Positions 45,342 to 54,555 of a stretch of DNA of 64,000 nucleotides are shown here, in pieces. This stretch comes from Lachnospiraceae bacterium UBA7143 (GTDB lineage: Bacteria; Bacillota; Clostridia; Lachnospirales; Lachnospiraceae). Positions within the stretch are counted from its first letter, which is position 1. Each line of letters starts with the position of its first letter. Under the pieces are notes generated by a model. It had not been told where the DNA came from, ran no database searches, and was given only the letters and a program-made list of their open reading frames with translations. The translations under genes and the position numbers were made by a program. Where the stretch lies: the NCBI GenBank assembly GCA_002491905.1, contig DKWV01000053.1, positions 1 to 64,000 on the forward strand, given 5' to 3'.

Positions 45342-46454
45342 ATGAAAATAATACTCTCGCACCTGACAAAAACCTTCCCCGGCCGCGGCAGGGGAAATAA
45401 AAAGAAAGAAGACGTAACCGCCGTAAACGACTTTACCTTTGAGATACCTGACGGCAAGCTGGTGGGGCTTTTAGGGCCTTCCGGCTGCGGAAAAAGCACG
45501 ACCCTCAACCTGATCTGCGGTCTGCAAAAACCCACGGAAGGGCAGATCTTCTTCGACGAGGAGGACGTCACGCCGCTCACCCCGCAAAAACGGGGCGTGG
45601 GCATGGTCTTTCAGAACTACGCGCTCTATCCCCATTTAAATGTGGAGCAGAACATCCGCTTTCCTCTGGAAAACCTGAAAGGCGAGGACAAACTCTCCAA
45701 GGAACAGATGCGCGCCCGGGTGGAGGAAGCCGCGGGGCTGGTACAGATCGGCGACCTTCTGGACCGAAAACCGGCGGAACTGTCCGGCGGCCAGCAGCAG
45801 CGCGTGGCTATCGCAAGGGCATTGGTAAAGCTCCCCCGGGTGCTTCTTCTGGACGAGCCGCTCTCCAATCTGGACGCAAGGCTCAGACTCCAGACCCGCG
45901 AGGAAATCCGCCGCATCCAGAAAAAGACCGCCATCACCACGATCTTTGTGACCCACGATCAGGACGAGGCCATGAGCATCTCCGATCTTATCGTGGTGAT
46001 GAAGGACGGGCTGGTGCAGCAGATCGGCAAACCGCAGGAGGTTTACGACAATCCCGCCAATTTATTTGTGGCAAAATTTCTGGGAACGCCGCCCATCAAC
46101 GTCTTTGATGGCAGAGTGGAAAACGGTTCTCTTTTTATCGGGGAAGAGGTGGTCTTGAAACTGAAAAACGTATCCGACCAGCCGGTGCATGTGGGCGTCC
46201 GCCCGGAGGGCTTTGTCCTGTCGGAAAACGGTTCTTTCACCTGCCGCTTAAGCAGGCCAGAAGTCATGGGACGGGACGTGAGCATTGTCTCCACACACAC
46301 CGCGTCGCAAAATCCCGTGGTCCGTTCTATCGTGGACGCGGAGTGCTGCGAGCATCTGTCGGGTGATACCGTACGCTTTATGCTGAAACCGCAAAAGGTC
46401 TTTCTCTTTAATCAGACTACTGGGGAGCGCATCCCTTTTGAGATCGAACGATAA
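45342..46454 (+). CDS. Sugar ABC transporter ATP-binding protein, MsmK/UgpC type
   Basis: The 370-residue protein has a complete nucleotide-binding domain. It shows Walker A GPSGCGKST, signature LSGGQQQRVAIARAL, Walker B VLLLDEPLSNLDARL, and the H-loop FVTHDQDEAMS. A C-terminal TOBE/OB region follows (about 240-370). This type energises CUT1 sugar importers and is sometimes shared between several transporters. GGAAAGGA precedes the start. It is the first gene of a four-gene operon. The broken permease at 24740-25465 could once have used such an ATPase. Confidence 0.94.
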   Translation: MKIILSHLTKTFPGRGRGNKKKEDVTAVNDFTFEIPDGKLVGLLGPSGCGKSTTLNLICGLQKPTEGQIFFDEEDVTPLTPQKRGVGMVFQNYALYPHLNVEQNIRFPLENLKGEDKLSKEQMRARVEEAAGLVQIGDLLDRKPAELSGGQQQRVAIARALVKLPRVLLLDEPLSNLDARLRLQTREEIRRIQKKTAITTIFVTHDQDEAMSISDLIVVMKDGLVQQIGKPQEVYDNPANLFVAKFLGTPPINVFDGRVENGSLFIGEEVVLKLKNVSDQPVHVGVRPEGFVLSENGSFTCRLSRPEVMGRDVSIVSTHTASQNPVVRSIVDAECCEHLSGDTVRFMLKPQKVFLFNQTTGERIPFEIER

Positions 46455-46478
46455 GTTGTGAGAAGAATGGAGAATCCT

Positions 46479-47372
46479 ATGGAAAAGCAGAATCTGAAAG
46501 GCTGGCTCTACCTGCTGCCCGCGCTCCTGTTTTTAGGTGCGTTTCTGATCTACCCGTTAATCGACGTATTTATCTATTCCTTCGAGGAGGGCTACAACTC
46601 CGCCTCCCAGACTTTTTTCGGCACCGGCGGTTACAACTATTCCTATGTCCTGCACGACACTTATTTTTTACAGGCACTAAAAAACACCTTTATCCTGGTG
46701 ATCATCACCGTGCCGCTCTCCACCGGGCTTGCGCTTCTGATCTCTGTGGCGCTCAGTTCCATAAAGCCCCTGCAGGAACTGTTCCAGACTGTCTTTTTCC
46801 TGCCCTACGTGACAAACACGCTGGCGGTCGGTCTGGTGTTTATGATTCTCTTTAAGAAAACGCCCTACTCCGACGGTCTGGTCAACCTTTTGATCCACTG
46901 TTTCGGAGGCAGTTCCGTAGACTTTATCGAGGGTCCTTACTGGGCGAAAATGTTTGTGCTCTGCTTTTACACGATATGGGTGGTCATGCCCTTTAAAATC
47001 CTGATTCTGACAAGCGCGCTCGCCGGTGTGAACCCGGTTTATTACAATGCGGCAAAAGTAGACGGCACGGGACGGATACGCACGTTTTTTAAGATCACCC
47101 TGCCCATGATTTCCCCCATGCTCTTCTATCTGGTCATCACGGGCTTTATCGGCGCGTTCAAGGCATACAGCGACGCGGTGGCACTGTTCGGCACGAATTT
47201 AAATGCCGCGGGCATGAACACCATTGTCGGCTATGTGTACGACATGCTGTACCGTGACAGCGGCGGCTATCCCTCCTACGCATCGGCAGCAGCCATTATT
47301 TTGTTTGCCATTGTCCTTACTATTACCTGTATCAATCTGTTAGTCAGCAAAAAGCATGTACACTACCACTAA
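46479..47372 (+). CDS. Sugar ABC transporter permease, MalF type
   Basis: The 297-residue protein has six membrane helices. The EAA loop reads YYNAAKVDGTGRIRTFFKIT, and the N-terminus LKGWLYLLPALLFLGAFLIYP is typical of MalF/UgpA members. It forms the membrane channel with the next permease. ATG 46479 follows GGAG at seven bases; a GTG 21 bases upstream is less likely. The spacing to the ATPase gene is short, so they share a transcript. Confidence 0.93.
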   Translation: MEKQNLKGWLYLLPALLFLGAFLIYPLIDVFIYSFEEGYNSASQTFFGTGGYNYSYVLHDTYFLQALKNTFILVIITVPLSTGLALLISVALSSIKPLQELFQTVFFLPYVTNTLAVGLVFMILFKKTPYSDGLVNLLIHCFGGSSVDFIEGPYWAKMFVLCFYTIWVVMPFKILILTSALAGVNPVYYNAAKVDGTGRIRTFFKITLPMISPMLFYLVITGFIGAFKAYSDAVALFGTNLNAAGMNTIVGYVYDMLYRDSGGYPSYASAAAIILFAIVLTITCINLLVSKKHVHYH

Positions 47373-47399
47373 GCTGAAATTAAAAAAGGAATCTTTCAC

Positions 47400-48233
47400 A
47401 TGAAAAAAAATCGTTTGCTCACCATAATCACATATGCGTTTCTCGTCTTTTGGGCGCTGATCGTACTGTTCCCTTTCTACTGGATGGTACTGACCTCCGT
47501 GAAGGATTACGGCGCATATAACGCGGAGTATATTCCGAGATTTTTCACCTTGTTCCCCACCCTGCAAAACTATGCGGACGCCTTTACCACCGTTCCGCTC
47601 GGCAGGTATCTGCTAAATACACTCTGGTTTACGGTTGGCACCACGGCGCTGATGCTCGTTGTCATTACACTGGCGGCTTTTGCTTTCGCAAGGCTGCAGT
47701 TTGCGGGGCGCGATATCGTATTTACCCTGTTTCTGGCATTGATGATGATTCCGAACGAACTGGTGGTGATCACCAACTTTACCACCATCACCAACCTAGA
47801 ACTGCGCAACACCTTTACAGGGCTGATCCTCCCCTCGGTGACCTCCGTGTTTTATATTTATCTGCTGCGGGAAAATTTCGCGCAGATTCCCGACGAACTC
47901 TACTATGCCGCCAAGGTGGACGGCACGTCGGACTTGCGGTATCTGCGCAAGGTTATGATCCCCATCTGCAGACCCACCCTAGTCACCATCACGATCCTGA
48001 AAATCATTGAGTGCTGGAATTCCTATGTGTGGCCGAGACTGATCACAGACGACGCCGATTACTACCTGGTCTCCAACGGCATTCAGGAAATCCGCGAGAA
48101 CGGATTCGGACGGGCAAACATTCCCGCCATGATGGCCGCCGTAGTGGTAATTTCCCTGCCGCTCGTGATCCTGTTTCTTTTGTTCCGCAAGCAGATCATG
48201 TCCGGCGTGGCAAGAGGAGGTACCAAGGGATGA
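47400..48233 (+). CDS. Sugar ABC transporter permease, MalG type
   Basis: The 277-residue protein has six membrane helices. It starts with ALIVLFPFYWMVLTSVKD, has the EAA loop in YYAAKVDGTSDLRYLRKVM, and ends MSGVARGGTKG, as in MalG/UgpE members. It pairs with the preceding permease. Its stop overlaps the start of the binding-protein gene (ATGA), so translation is coupled. Confidence 0.94.
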   Translation: MKKNRLLTIITYAFLVFWALIVLFPFYWMVLTSVKDYGAYNAEYIPRFFTLFPTLQNYADAFTTVPLGRYLLNTLWFTVGTTALMLVVITLAAFAFARLQFAGRDIVFTLFLALMMIPNELVVITNFTTITNLELRNTFTGLILPSVTSVFYIYLLRENFAQIPDELYYAAKVDGTSDLRYLRKVMIPICRPTLVTITILKIIECWNSYVWPRLITDDADYYLVSNGIQEIRENGFGRANIPAMMAAVVVISLPLVILFLLFRKQIMSGVARGGTKG

Positions 48234-49828
48234 GAATGAAATGGAAAAAGGCGCTGACAGCTTTCTTCATCGGAACAAGTCTGCTTACCCTCACTGGCTG
48301 TCACGGCTCCAGGGCGCTGCCGGATTTCACCGTGCCCGAAGAATTTGATGCCTCAAAGAATTATGAAATCACCTTCTGGGCAAAAAACGACACCAACAGA
48401 AACCAGACCGACGTCTATAAAAAAGCCATCGCCGACTTTGAGTCGCTCTACCCCAATATCAAGGTCAACATGAAACTCTACACCGACTACGGCAGGATTT
48501 TTAACGACGTGATCACCAATATTGCCACGGGCACCACGCCCAATGTCTGTATCACTTACCCGGACCACATCGCCACTTACATGACCGGTAAAAATACCGT
48601 GGTTCCCTTGGACGACCTGTTTGCCGATGAGAAATACGGTCTCGGCGGGGACAGCCTCCTCTATGACAGTCCTGCGCAGGAGGAAATCGTGCCCCAGTTT
48701 CTCTCGGAATGCGTGCTGGAGAGGCAGCACTACGCCATCCCCTACATGCGCTCCACCGAGTGCTGCTACATCAACAAAGATTATGTGGAAAAACTCGGCT
48801 ATACGCTCCCCGACGTGCTGACGTGGGATTTCATATGGGAAGTGTCGGAAGCCGCCACCGCAAAAAATGCGGACGGCACGTTTGCCTTAAACGGCCAGAA
48901 CGTGATGATTCCCTTTATCTACAAGTCCACGGACAACATGATGATCCAGACCTTAAAACAACAGGGTGCGGATTACTCCACGCCGGAGGGCGATATCGGT
49001 CTGTTCAACGACACCACCGAAGCTTTCCTGTACGAGATTGCGGACCATGTGGAGAGCGGCGCTTTCTCCACCTTTAAGATTTCCAGCTATCCCGCCAATT
49101 TCCTCAACGCGGGACAGTGCGTGTTTGCCATAGACTCCACAGCGGGTGCAACATGGATGGGTGCAGACGCGCCTCTCTCGGATATCAGCGAGGATGCCTT
49201 CGTGGACTTTGAGACGGCGGTGCGGATGGTGCCACAGTTTGATCCGGAACACCCGCAGATGATTTCGCAGGGACCCTCTATCTGCGTGTTTAATAAAGCC
49301 GATCCGCAGGAAGTGCTTGCTTCCTGGCTCTTCGCCCAGTATCTTCTGACAGACGAGGTACAGATCAGCTACGCCCAGACGGAAGGCTATCTGCCCGTCA
49401 CGTTAAAAGCGCAGGAGTCCCCCGTCTATCAGGATTACCTGAGCAGGCGCGGAGAGGACAACCAAACCTATTACGACATAAAAATTGACGCCTCCAAGCT
49501 GCTTCTCGCCCATACCGGGGATACCTTTGTGACGCCCGTCTTCAACGGCTCCGCCTCCCTGCGGAATGCGGCAGGACAGCTCATTGAGAATGTGGCTGCC
49601 TCCGTGAGACGCCACGAGACAGTGGACGACGCCTACATGGAAAAGCTTACCGCGGACGTCACCGCCCTCTACCGCTTAGACCAGAAAGAGATTGCTTCCG
49701 GCAGCCGTCAGGAACTTGGCGCGCTGCCGCAGACCGCCGTGTTTCTTCTCTCAGCGTTAGCGATTGCATGGTGCCTGATTCTGCTCTATGTTATACGGGA
49801 TTTTGTCAGAAAAAGAAAAAACCATTGA
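48230..49828 (+). CDS. Sugar-binding lipoprotein with extra C-terminal membrane helix
   Basis: The 532-residue protein begins MRMKWKKALTAFFIGTSLLT and reaches a lipobox LTGCHG, so it is a lipid-anchored CUT1 extracellular binding protein. The ligand-binding fold includes YEITFWAKNDTNRNQ, YPNIKVNMKLYTDYG and the C-terminal lobe IMWxxxY-like regions. Unlike most members it ends with a hydrophobic helix of about 22 residues (TAVFLLSALAIAWCLILLYV) followed by RDFVRKRKNH, a classic membrane stop. It therefore appears anchored at both ends. The start overlaps the preceding stop. The ligand is not clear; galacto- or gluco-oligosaccharides are guesses from context. Confidence 0.88.
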   Translation: MRMKWKKALTAFFIGTSLLTLTGCHGSRALPDFTVPEEFDASKNYEITFWAKNDTNRNQTDVYKKAIADFESLYPNIKVNMKLYTDYGRIFNDVITNIATGTTPNVCITYPDHIATYMTGKNTVVPLDDLFADEKYGLGGDSLLYDSPAQEEIVPQFLSECVLERQHYAIPYMRSTECCYINKDYVEKLGYTLPDVLTWDFIWEVSEAATAKNADGTFALNGQNVMIPFIYKSTDNMMIQTLKQQGADYSTPEGDIGLFNDTTEAFLYEIADHVESGAFSTFKISSYPANFLNAGQCVFAIDSTAGATWMGADAPLSDISEDAFVDFETAVRMVPQFDPEHPQMISQGPSICVFNKADPQEVLASWLFAQYLLTDEVQISYAQTEGYLPVTLKAQESPVYQDYLSRRGEDNQTYYDIKIDASKLLLAHTGDTFVTPVFNGSASLRNAAGQLIENVAASVRRHETVDDAYMEKLTADVTALYRLDQKEIASGSRQELGALPQTAVFLLSALAIAWCLILLYVIRDFVRKRKNH

Positions 49829-49852
49829 TTTATCTTTTGGGTGTGGTATAAT
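49825..49852 (+). promoter_or_regulatory. Promoter of the OB-like lipoprotein gene
   Basis: TTGATT (49825-49830) and TATAAT (49847-49852) have a 16-base spacer and overlap the end of the binding-protein gene. They suggest separate transcription of the lipoprotein gene from the ABC operon. Confidence 0.6.
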
Positions 49853-49902
49853 CGTCGCTGTAGGAGCAAACCAAAGAAACGCTACTATTGAGGAGGAAAA
49901 CT

Positions 49903-50634
49903 ATGAAAAAGACAATTGCATTAACCCTGACACTTGCCCTTGTTTTATCCCTTACCGCCTGCGGCAAAGGCGGAAACGGCGGGGACGACAAGAAATCTGA
50001 GGGCGTTATGACCTACGCTGAATACATGGCTGCCGATCTCGACAGCGAGGTTGTGATCGAGACTTATGTACAGGCAAAGCAGTCCTGGTGGGAGGATAAA
50101 GCTACTCTCTACACTCAGGATAAAGACGGCGCATACTTCATCTACAACGCTGTCTGCTCTGAGGCGGACTACGAAAAACTCACACCCGGCACGAAGATCA
50201 AAGTGACCGGCTACAAGACCGAGTGGTCCGGCGAAGTGGAAGTTGCCGAAGGCGCAACGATCGAGATTGAGGACGGCAACTACGTCGCTCCCGTGACCGA
50301 TGTAACCGATCTGCTCGGCAAGGATGAACTGATCGACCACCAGAACCAGTTCGTGTCCTTTAAAGGCATGACCGTTGAGGCGGCTGACGACAGCGGCGCA
50401 GCTTTCCTCTATAACTGGGACGGTTCCGGCGAGGACGGCAATGACCTCTACTTCAATGTTTCCAAGGACGGTCAGACCTACACCTTCACGGTGGAGTCCT
50501 ACCTGTGCGATAACAGCACTGAGGTCTATCAGGCGGTCAAAAACTTAAATGTGGGCGACACGGTTGATATGGAAGGTTACCTTTACTGGTATGAAGGCGT
50601 GAATCCGCATATCACTTCCGTTACCGTAAAATAA
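49903..50634 (+). CDS. Lipoprotein with OB-fold-like repeats
   Basis: The 243-residue protein has a signal peptide with lipobox SLTACG. The mature part appears to contain two OB-fold-like beta segments: TKIKVTGYKTEWSGEVEVAEG with ATIEIEDGNYVAP, and VGDTVDMEGYLYWYEGVNPH with ITSVTVK. This resembles small secreted OB-fold lipoproteins of Clostridia, function unknown. ATG 49903 follows GAGGAGG; a TTG 15 bases upstream overlaps that site. It ends about 120 bases before a strong bidirectional terminator. Confidence 0.78.
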   Translation: MKKTIALTLTLALVLSLTACGKGGNGGDDKKSEGVMTYAEYMAADLDSEVVIETYVQAKQSWWEDKATLYTQDKDGAYFIYNAVCSEADYEKLTPGTKIKVTGYKTEWSGEVEVAEGATIEIEDGNYVAPVTDVTDLLGKDELIDHQNQFVSFKGMTVEAADDSGAAFLYNWDGSGEDGNDLYFNVSKDGQTYTFTVESYLCDNSTEVYQAVKNLNVGDTVDMEGYLYWYEGVNPHITSVTVK

Positions 50635-50673
50635 ATTGCTTCACAAACCTCGGCAGAAATACATAGCCTAAAT

Positions 50674-50700
50674 CGAGTAGGGGCGATTTTTCCCTACTCG
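50674..50700. repeat. Inverted repeat CGAGTAGGG/CCCTACTCG
   Basis: A perfect 9-bp stem with a nine-base loop lies 40 bases after the lipoprotein stop. A CCCGCAT/ATGCGGG stem follows at 50709-50745. Neither has a good T run; they are possible 3' RNA-stabilising structures before the terminator. Confidence 0.4.
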
Positions 50701-50754
50701 CCGCGCGGCCCGCATGCTGTGAAACAGCCAATTTCCATATGCGGGTCTGCGCAT

Positions 50755-50802
50755 AAAAAGGACAGTGCAAATGGCATATCCGCTTTTTACACTGTCCTTT
50801 TT
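50755..50802. terminator. Bidirectional terminator
   Basis: A perfect 13-bp stem AAAAAGGACAGTG/CACTGTCCTTTTT with a 22-base loop ends in T runs on both strands. It separates the lipoprotein gene from the convergent aldolase gene. Confidence 0.85.
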
Positions 50803-50808
50803 ATTTCT

Positions 50809-51453
50809 CTATTTCTGCCTGCCAATCACTTCATACAGTCTCTCCAGCTTCCCCGCATCCAATTCCCTCGGTCCGCCAAGCTGCGTCGTCCGGTACAGAA
50901 GCTCCGCATAAAACTCCACAGACTCCATCTTCATATAAGCCGCCGTTAAATCCTTCGCCCAGGTGAGTGCGCCGTGGCTCTCTAAAAGGATCGCCTGATA
51001 ATCCGCCAGATAAGGCTCTATGGCGTCCGGGATCTCCGCCGTGGAGGGTGTACCGTATGGGGCAAGGGGCACTTTGCCGAAATTGACGATCACCTCTGGC
51101 ATGATGGGGCTGTCAAGCGCCCTCCCCATCACCGCAAAGCTGGTGGCAAAAATCGGATGGGCGTGCACCACCGCAGAAATGTCCGGGCGTCTCTGATAGA
51201 CCCGCAGATGCATTTTCACCTCGGAGGACGGTCCAAACCCTTCCGCCGCCTCCAGCACATTTCCCGACATATCTATTTTGCAAAGCTGTTCCGGCTTCAT
51301 AAAGCCCTTGGAAACGCCTGTCGGCGTACAGACAATCTCATTTTCCGAAAGCCGCACCGAGAGATTGCCGTCGTTTGCCGCCACCATGCGCCGCCCGTAC
51401 ATCCTCCTTCCGATTTCACAGATTTCTTCCCGAACCGCCTTCTCGTCCTGCAT
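50809..51453 (-). CDS. Class II aldolase/adducin family protein
   Basis: The 214-residue protein is a class II aldolase-like enzyme of the fuculose-phosphate aldolase type. Zinc-binding histidines are visible in VVHAHPIFATSFAVMG and LLESHGALTWAKDLTAAY; the substrate-binding GNLSVRLSENEIVCTPTGVS lies near the N-terminus. It may split fuculose or rhamnulose 1-phosphate or epimerise a pentose phosphate; context does not decide. GGATGGAGGAAAATC precedes the start. It stands alone. Confidence 0.88.
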   Translation of the reverse strand: MQDEKAVREEICEIGRRMYGRRMVAANDGNLSVRLSENEIVCTPTGVSKGFMKPEQLCKIDMSGNVLEAAEGFGPSSEVKMHLRVYQRRPDISAVVHAHPIFATSFAVMGRALDSPIMPEVIVNFGKVPLAPYGTPSTAEIPDAIEPYLADYQAILLESHGALTWAKDLTAAYMKMESVEFYAELLYRTTQLGGPRELDAGKLERLYEVIGRQK

Positions 51454-51669
51454 GATTTTCCTCCATCCTAAATCATTTATTTTTCATATAGAAATGCAAA
51501 AACTGCCATTACAATAATAGCACCTATTCTCAACTATATTATAGCGGAGGATTCTTGAGCGGACAAGTAGATACATAGGAAATCAGACCGCTCCTACTTA
51601 AGGCATCATATCCTAATTCTAAACTGTCAACCACCTATAGCTCATATTCGACCGAGTATAGAAAATCTG

Positions 51670-51698
51670 TTGCAGGAGACAGCCCTTTTTTCTATAAT
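51670..51698 (+). promoter_or_regulatory. Promoter of the LytTR-DUF3021 operon
   Basis: TTGCAG (51670-51675) and a perfect TATAAT (51693-51698) are separated by 17 bases. The rest of this approximately 310-base gap (51454-51764) holds only a short leader ORF and no other clear gene. Confidence 0.65.
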
Positions 51699-51725
51699 GA
51701 CATCACAGAAGGGGGAAAGTAAAAA

Positions 51726-51758
51726 ATGAATGTAAAAACTACACTAAAATGGAGGTGA
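51726..51758 (+). CDS. Possible 10-codon leader ORF before LytTR gene
   Basis: ATG 51726 follows GGGGGAAAG at six bases and encodes MNVKTTLKWR before a TGA that lies inside the GGAGGTGA ribosome binding site of the LytTR gene. Ribosomes ending here could reinitiate downstream. It is very short, so it may be chance. Confidence 0.35.
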   Translation: MNVKTTLKWR

Positions 51759-51764
51759 ACGGAA

Positions 51765-52205
51765 ATGCAGATTGAAATAAAAATCGACAGCTCCTGTACC
51801 GAGCCGAAAATCATTATTCAGACCGCTTCCATTACCGAAGAAGTAAACACCCTTATGCAAAGACTTTCCGAAAATACGCCGCCTATTCTCACTGGCAGCA
51901 AGGACGGCAAAATAGAAGTCTTATCACAGGATGATCTGTTTCGGATTTACGCTTCGGGCGGCAAAGTTTTTGCAGTAACGGACAAGGGTGAATATCTTCT
52001 GCGGCTCAGACTCTATGAAGCGGCAGAACGGCTTAATTCCTCCCGGTTTGTCCGCATATCCAATTCAGAAATCATTAATCTGAACAAAGTAAAAAACTTT
52101 GACTTAAGTTTCAGCGGCACGATCTATGTGGAGTTGTCAAACGGCACAACTACTTATGTTTCCAGACGGTATGTCTCAAGAATCAAAAAAATATTAGGAA
52201 TGTGA
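51765..52205 (+). CDS. LytTR-domain DNA-binding protein
   Basis: The 146-residue protein is a stand-alone LytTR domain regulator. It shows DLFRIYASGGKVFAVTDKGE, LNSSRFVRISNSEIINLNKV and YVSRRYVSRIKKILGM. It binds DNA without a receiver domain. The next gene encodes a DUF3021 membrane protein, the usual partner in Firmicutes, where the pair commonly autoregulates and responds to membrane events. GGAGGTGA precedes the start. Confidence 0.92.
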   Translation: MQIEIKIDSSCTEPKIIIQTASITEEVNTLMQRLSENTPPILTGSKDGKIEVLSQDDLFRIYASGGKVFAVTDKGEYLLRLRLYEAAERLNSSRFVRISNSEIINLNKVKNFDLSFSGTIYVELSNGTTTYVSRRYVSRIKKILGM

Positions 52206-52215
52206 GGTAAAAGAC

Positions 52216-52683
52216 ATGTTAAAGAAAGTAATTTTACGCGGTATATCAGGGTTCCCTCTGGGACTGGCAATCGGCTATACCATCTCCATCATCACTTCGC
52301 TGATCTGGGCCGGTGGATATTACTCTCCCTGCGTGCCTGAACTGGCACAGATGATGGGAAGTGAGATAAACGCTGTCATGCTGCAGGCATTCTTATGCGG
52401 AATGCTGGGCTCTGGGTGCGCCGCCGGTTCAGTCATATGGGAAGTGGAAAAATGGGGGCTTGCCAAACAGACCGGCATTTACTTCCTGATTATTTCTGTC
52501 ATGATGATGCCAATCGCTTATATCACCTACTGGATGGAACATAGTTTAAAAGGCGTTTTAAGCTATTTCGGCATGTTCGCCTGTATTTATGCCGTCATAT
52601 GGATTGTGCAGTATACCATCATCAGACACCACATAAAAAAATTGAATGAGACCCTGCACCAGCAAAACAGGGAAACGCTTTAA
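52216..52683 (+). CDS. DUF3021 membrane protein
   Basis: The 155-residue protein has four membrane helices and matches DUF3021: GISGFPLGLAIGYTISIITS, LCGMLGSGCAAGSVIWEVE and IYFLIISVMMMPIAYITYWM. Its partner is the LytTR gene 10 bases upstream. The likely role is as a membrane sensor or antagonist of that regulator, by analogy with other LytTR-DUF3021 pairs. The 3' end forms part of the terminator stem. Confidence 0.9.
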   Translation: MLKKVILRGISGFPLGLAIGYTISIITSLIWAGGYYSPCVPELAQMMGSEINAVMLQAFLCGMLGSGCAAGSVIWEVEKWGLAKQTGIYFLIISVMMMPIAYITYWMEHSLKGVLSYFGMFACIYAVIWIVQYTIIRHHIKKLNETLHQQNRETL

Positions 52684-52701
52684 TCGGCGTTTCCCTGTTT
52701 T
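52664..52701. terminator. Bidirectional terminator at the DUF3021 3' end
   Basis: A perfect 15-bp stem AAAACAGGGAAACGC/GCGTTTCCCTGTTTT with an eight-base loop begins inside the DUF3021 coding end. T and A runs on both sides let it serve both convergent genes. Confidence 0.85.
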
Positions 52702-52726
52702 GCTGTCTTCTCCACTTTTTCTGCTC

Positions 52727-54517
52727 TTATATCGCCGCCGTGGCCTCACCCAGCCATGCAAGCTCCTCACCCGTAAAATGCGGTGCCAGCGTCTCATAAA
52801 CCTTTGCATGGTAATCGTTCAACAGACCAATTTCCCTCGGTGTCATCAGACTCACCTCAATCGCATCCTTGTCGAAGGGAACCATAGTGAGCGGCTCCAG
52901 ATACATAAACTGCCCGTAATTGGTCTTTTCTCCCATTCTGACAAGCACCAGATTCTCGTGGCGGATGCCAAACTGTCCCGCCAGATACAGCCCAGGCTCA
53001 TTGGAGATTACCATCCCCTCCTTGAGAGGCACACAGGCTGACTCCCCGCTCATACGCCAGCGGAAATTCTGGGGACCCTCATGCACACTTAAGAGGTATC
53101 CCACACCGTGTCCCGTGCCGTGGTTGTAGTCCAGTCCTTCCTCCCACAGCGGCTGTCTCGCCAGCACATCCAGATTCTGTCCGCAGACACCCTCTAAAAA
53201 CTTTGCCGCGCCCAGACGCAGATGTCCTTTCAGCACCAGTGTGTAGGCTCTCTTTTCCCTTGCCGTCAAGTTCCCCAACGGAATGGTGCGGGTGACGTCT
53301 GTCGTGCCCTCACTGTAATGGCCGCCCGTATCGGCAAGACAGAAACCCTTCGTCTGCATCACCACATCCGTCTCCGGGGTCGCCTCATAATGTACGATGG
53401 CCCCGTGGGGCCCGTAGGCCATAATGGGATCAAAACTCGGCCCAAGATATCCCTCCATCTCATCCCTGAATTTTTCAAGTTGGGACGAAGCGGTAATCTC
53501 CGTGATCTCCTCCGCGTCCACATGGGATTTCAGCCAATATATAAACCGGGTCACGGCAACACCGTCCTTCACATGGGCGGAGCGTATGTGGGTGATCTCC
53601 CGCTCCGTCTTCACCGCTTTTAGCAGGCCGATGGGACTGGGTTTGTCGATTTTCTCCACCCCTTTGGAAATAACCCCTAAAAGCTGATAGCTGACCCTCT
53701 TTTTATCCACAAGAATTCTCTGCCCCGCAGGAAGGGAAGCCACCATATCCTCTATGCTTTCGTAAGGCAAAAGAGTTACGCCCGCTTTTGCCAACTCCCT
53801 GCAGACCGTTTCAGGAAAGGCGCTTTTCTGTGCGCATAACAGGGCGCGTCTCTTCGTTATTAGCATATATGCGAGGAAAACGGGTGTGTGCCTCACATCG
53901 CTGCCACGCAGATTTAAAAGCCATGCGGTCTCGTCCAGCGCCGTCACCAAAAGAGCGTCCGCCCGCTCCTTCTCCATCTCCTGCCGCACCTTTGCAAGCT
54001 TCTCCTCTCTGGAAAGTCCCGCGTAGGAGATCTCCAGCTCCCACACAGGCTCCGCAGACATGGCTGGCCTGTCCTCCCAGATCCGGTCAACCAGATCTCT
54101 CTTTCCGTAAAAGGTTACCTGCTTTGCCTCCGTCTTTTCCCTAAGCTCCTCCACAAAAGCTCCCGTCACGGTTCGTCCGTCGAACCCGACTACCGCGCCC
54201 TTTTTAAGATGCTCCCCCAGAAAATCGGGAAGCGTGGGAACCTCCGGCTGTCCAGACTTCATCAGCTCAATGCCGCTGCCCGAAAGCTGATCCTCCGCCT
54301 GCAAAAAGTACCTGCCGTCCGTCCACAGCAAAGCCCTGTCCGGCATCACGAGAAGCGTACCGGCAGATCCCGTAAACCCTGACAAGTATTCCCTCGCCTT
54401 AAAATAATCCCCCACATACTCCGAGCAGTGAAAATCCTCCGTAGGAACAATGTATGCCGAAAGATTCTTTTTTTTCATTTCTTCCCGGAGAGCCTGCAGT
54501 TTTTCCATCGTATTCAT
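52727..54517 (-). CDS. Aminopeptidase P family protein
   Basis: The 596-residue protein is a large-type Xaa-Pro aminopeptidase with two N-terminal creatinase-like domains and a C-terminal pita-bread metalloprotease domain. Metal ligands are visible as Asp in FCLADTGGHY and GTTDVTRT, His in YNHGTGHGVG, Glu in VISNEPGLYL and GIRHENLVLV. It removes N-terminal residues preceding proline. ATG 54517 follows GAGGTGGGT. The next gene upstream on the same strand is a MATE exporter, 38 bases away. Confidence 0.93.
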   Translation of the reverse strand: MNTMEKLQALREEMKKKNLSAYIVPTEDFHCSEYVGDYFKAREYLSGFTGSAGTLLVMPDRALLWTDGRYFLQAEDQLSGSGIELMKSGQPEVPTLPDFLGEHLKKGAVVGFDGRTVTGAFVEELREKTEAKQVTFYGKRDLVDRIWEDRPAMSAEPVWELEISYAGLSREEKLAKVRQEMEKERADALLVTALDETAWLLNLRGSDVRHTPVFLAYMLITKRRALLCAQKSAFPETVCRELAKAGVTLLPYESIEDMVASLPAGQRILVDKKRVSYQLLGVISKGVEKIDKPSPIGLLKAVKTEREITHIRSAHVKDGVAVTRFIYWLKSHVDAEEITEITASSQLEKFRDEMEGYLGPSFDPIMAYGPHGAIVHYEATPETDVVMQTKGFCLADTGGHYSEGTTDVTRTIPLGNLTAREKRAYTLVLKGHLRLGAAKFLEGVCGQNLDVLARQPLWEEGLDYNHGTGHGVGYLLSVHEGPQNFRWRMSGESACVPLKEGMVISNEPGLYLAGQFGIRHENLVLVRMGEKTNYGQFMYLEPLTMVPFDKDAIEVSLMTPREIGLLNDYHAKVYETLAPHFTGEELAWLGEATAAI

Positions 54518-54555
54518 ACCCACCTCATTTCCGCGCATTGCGCTGCGCTTAATTT

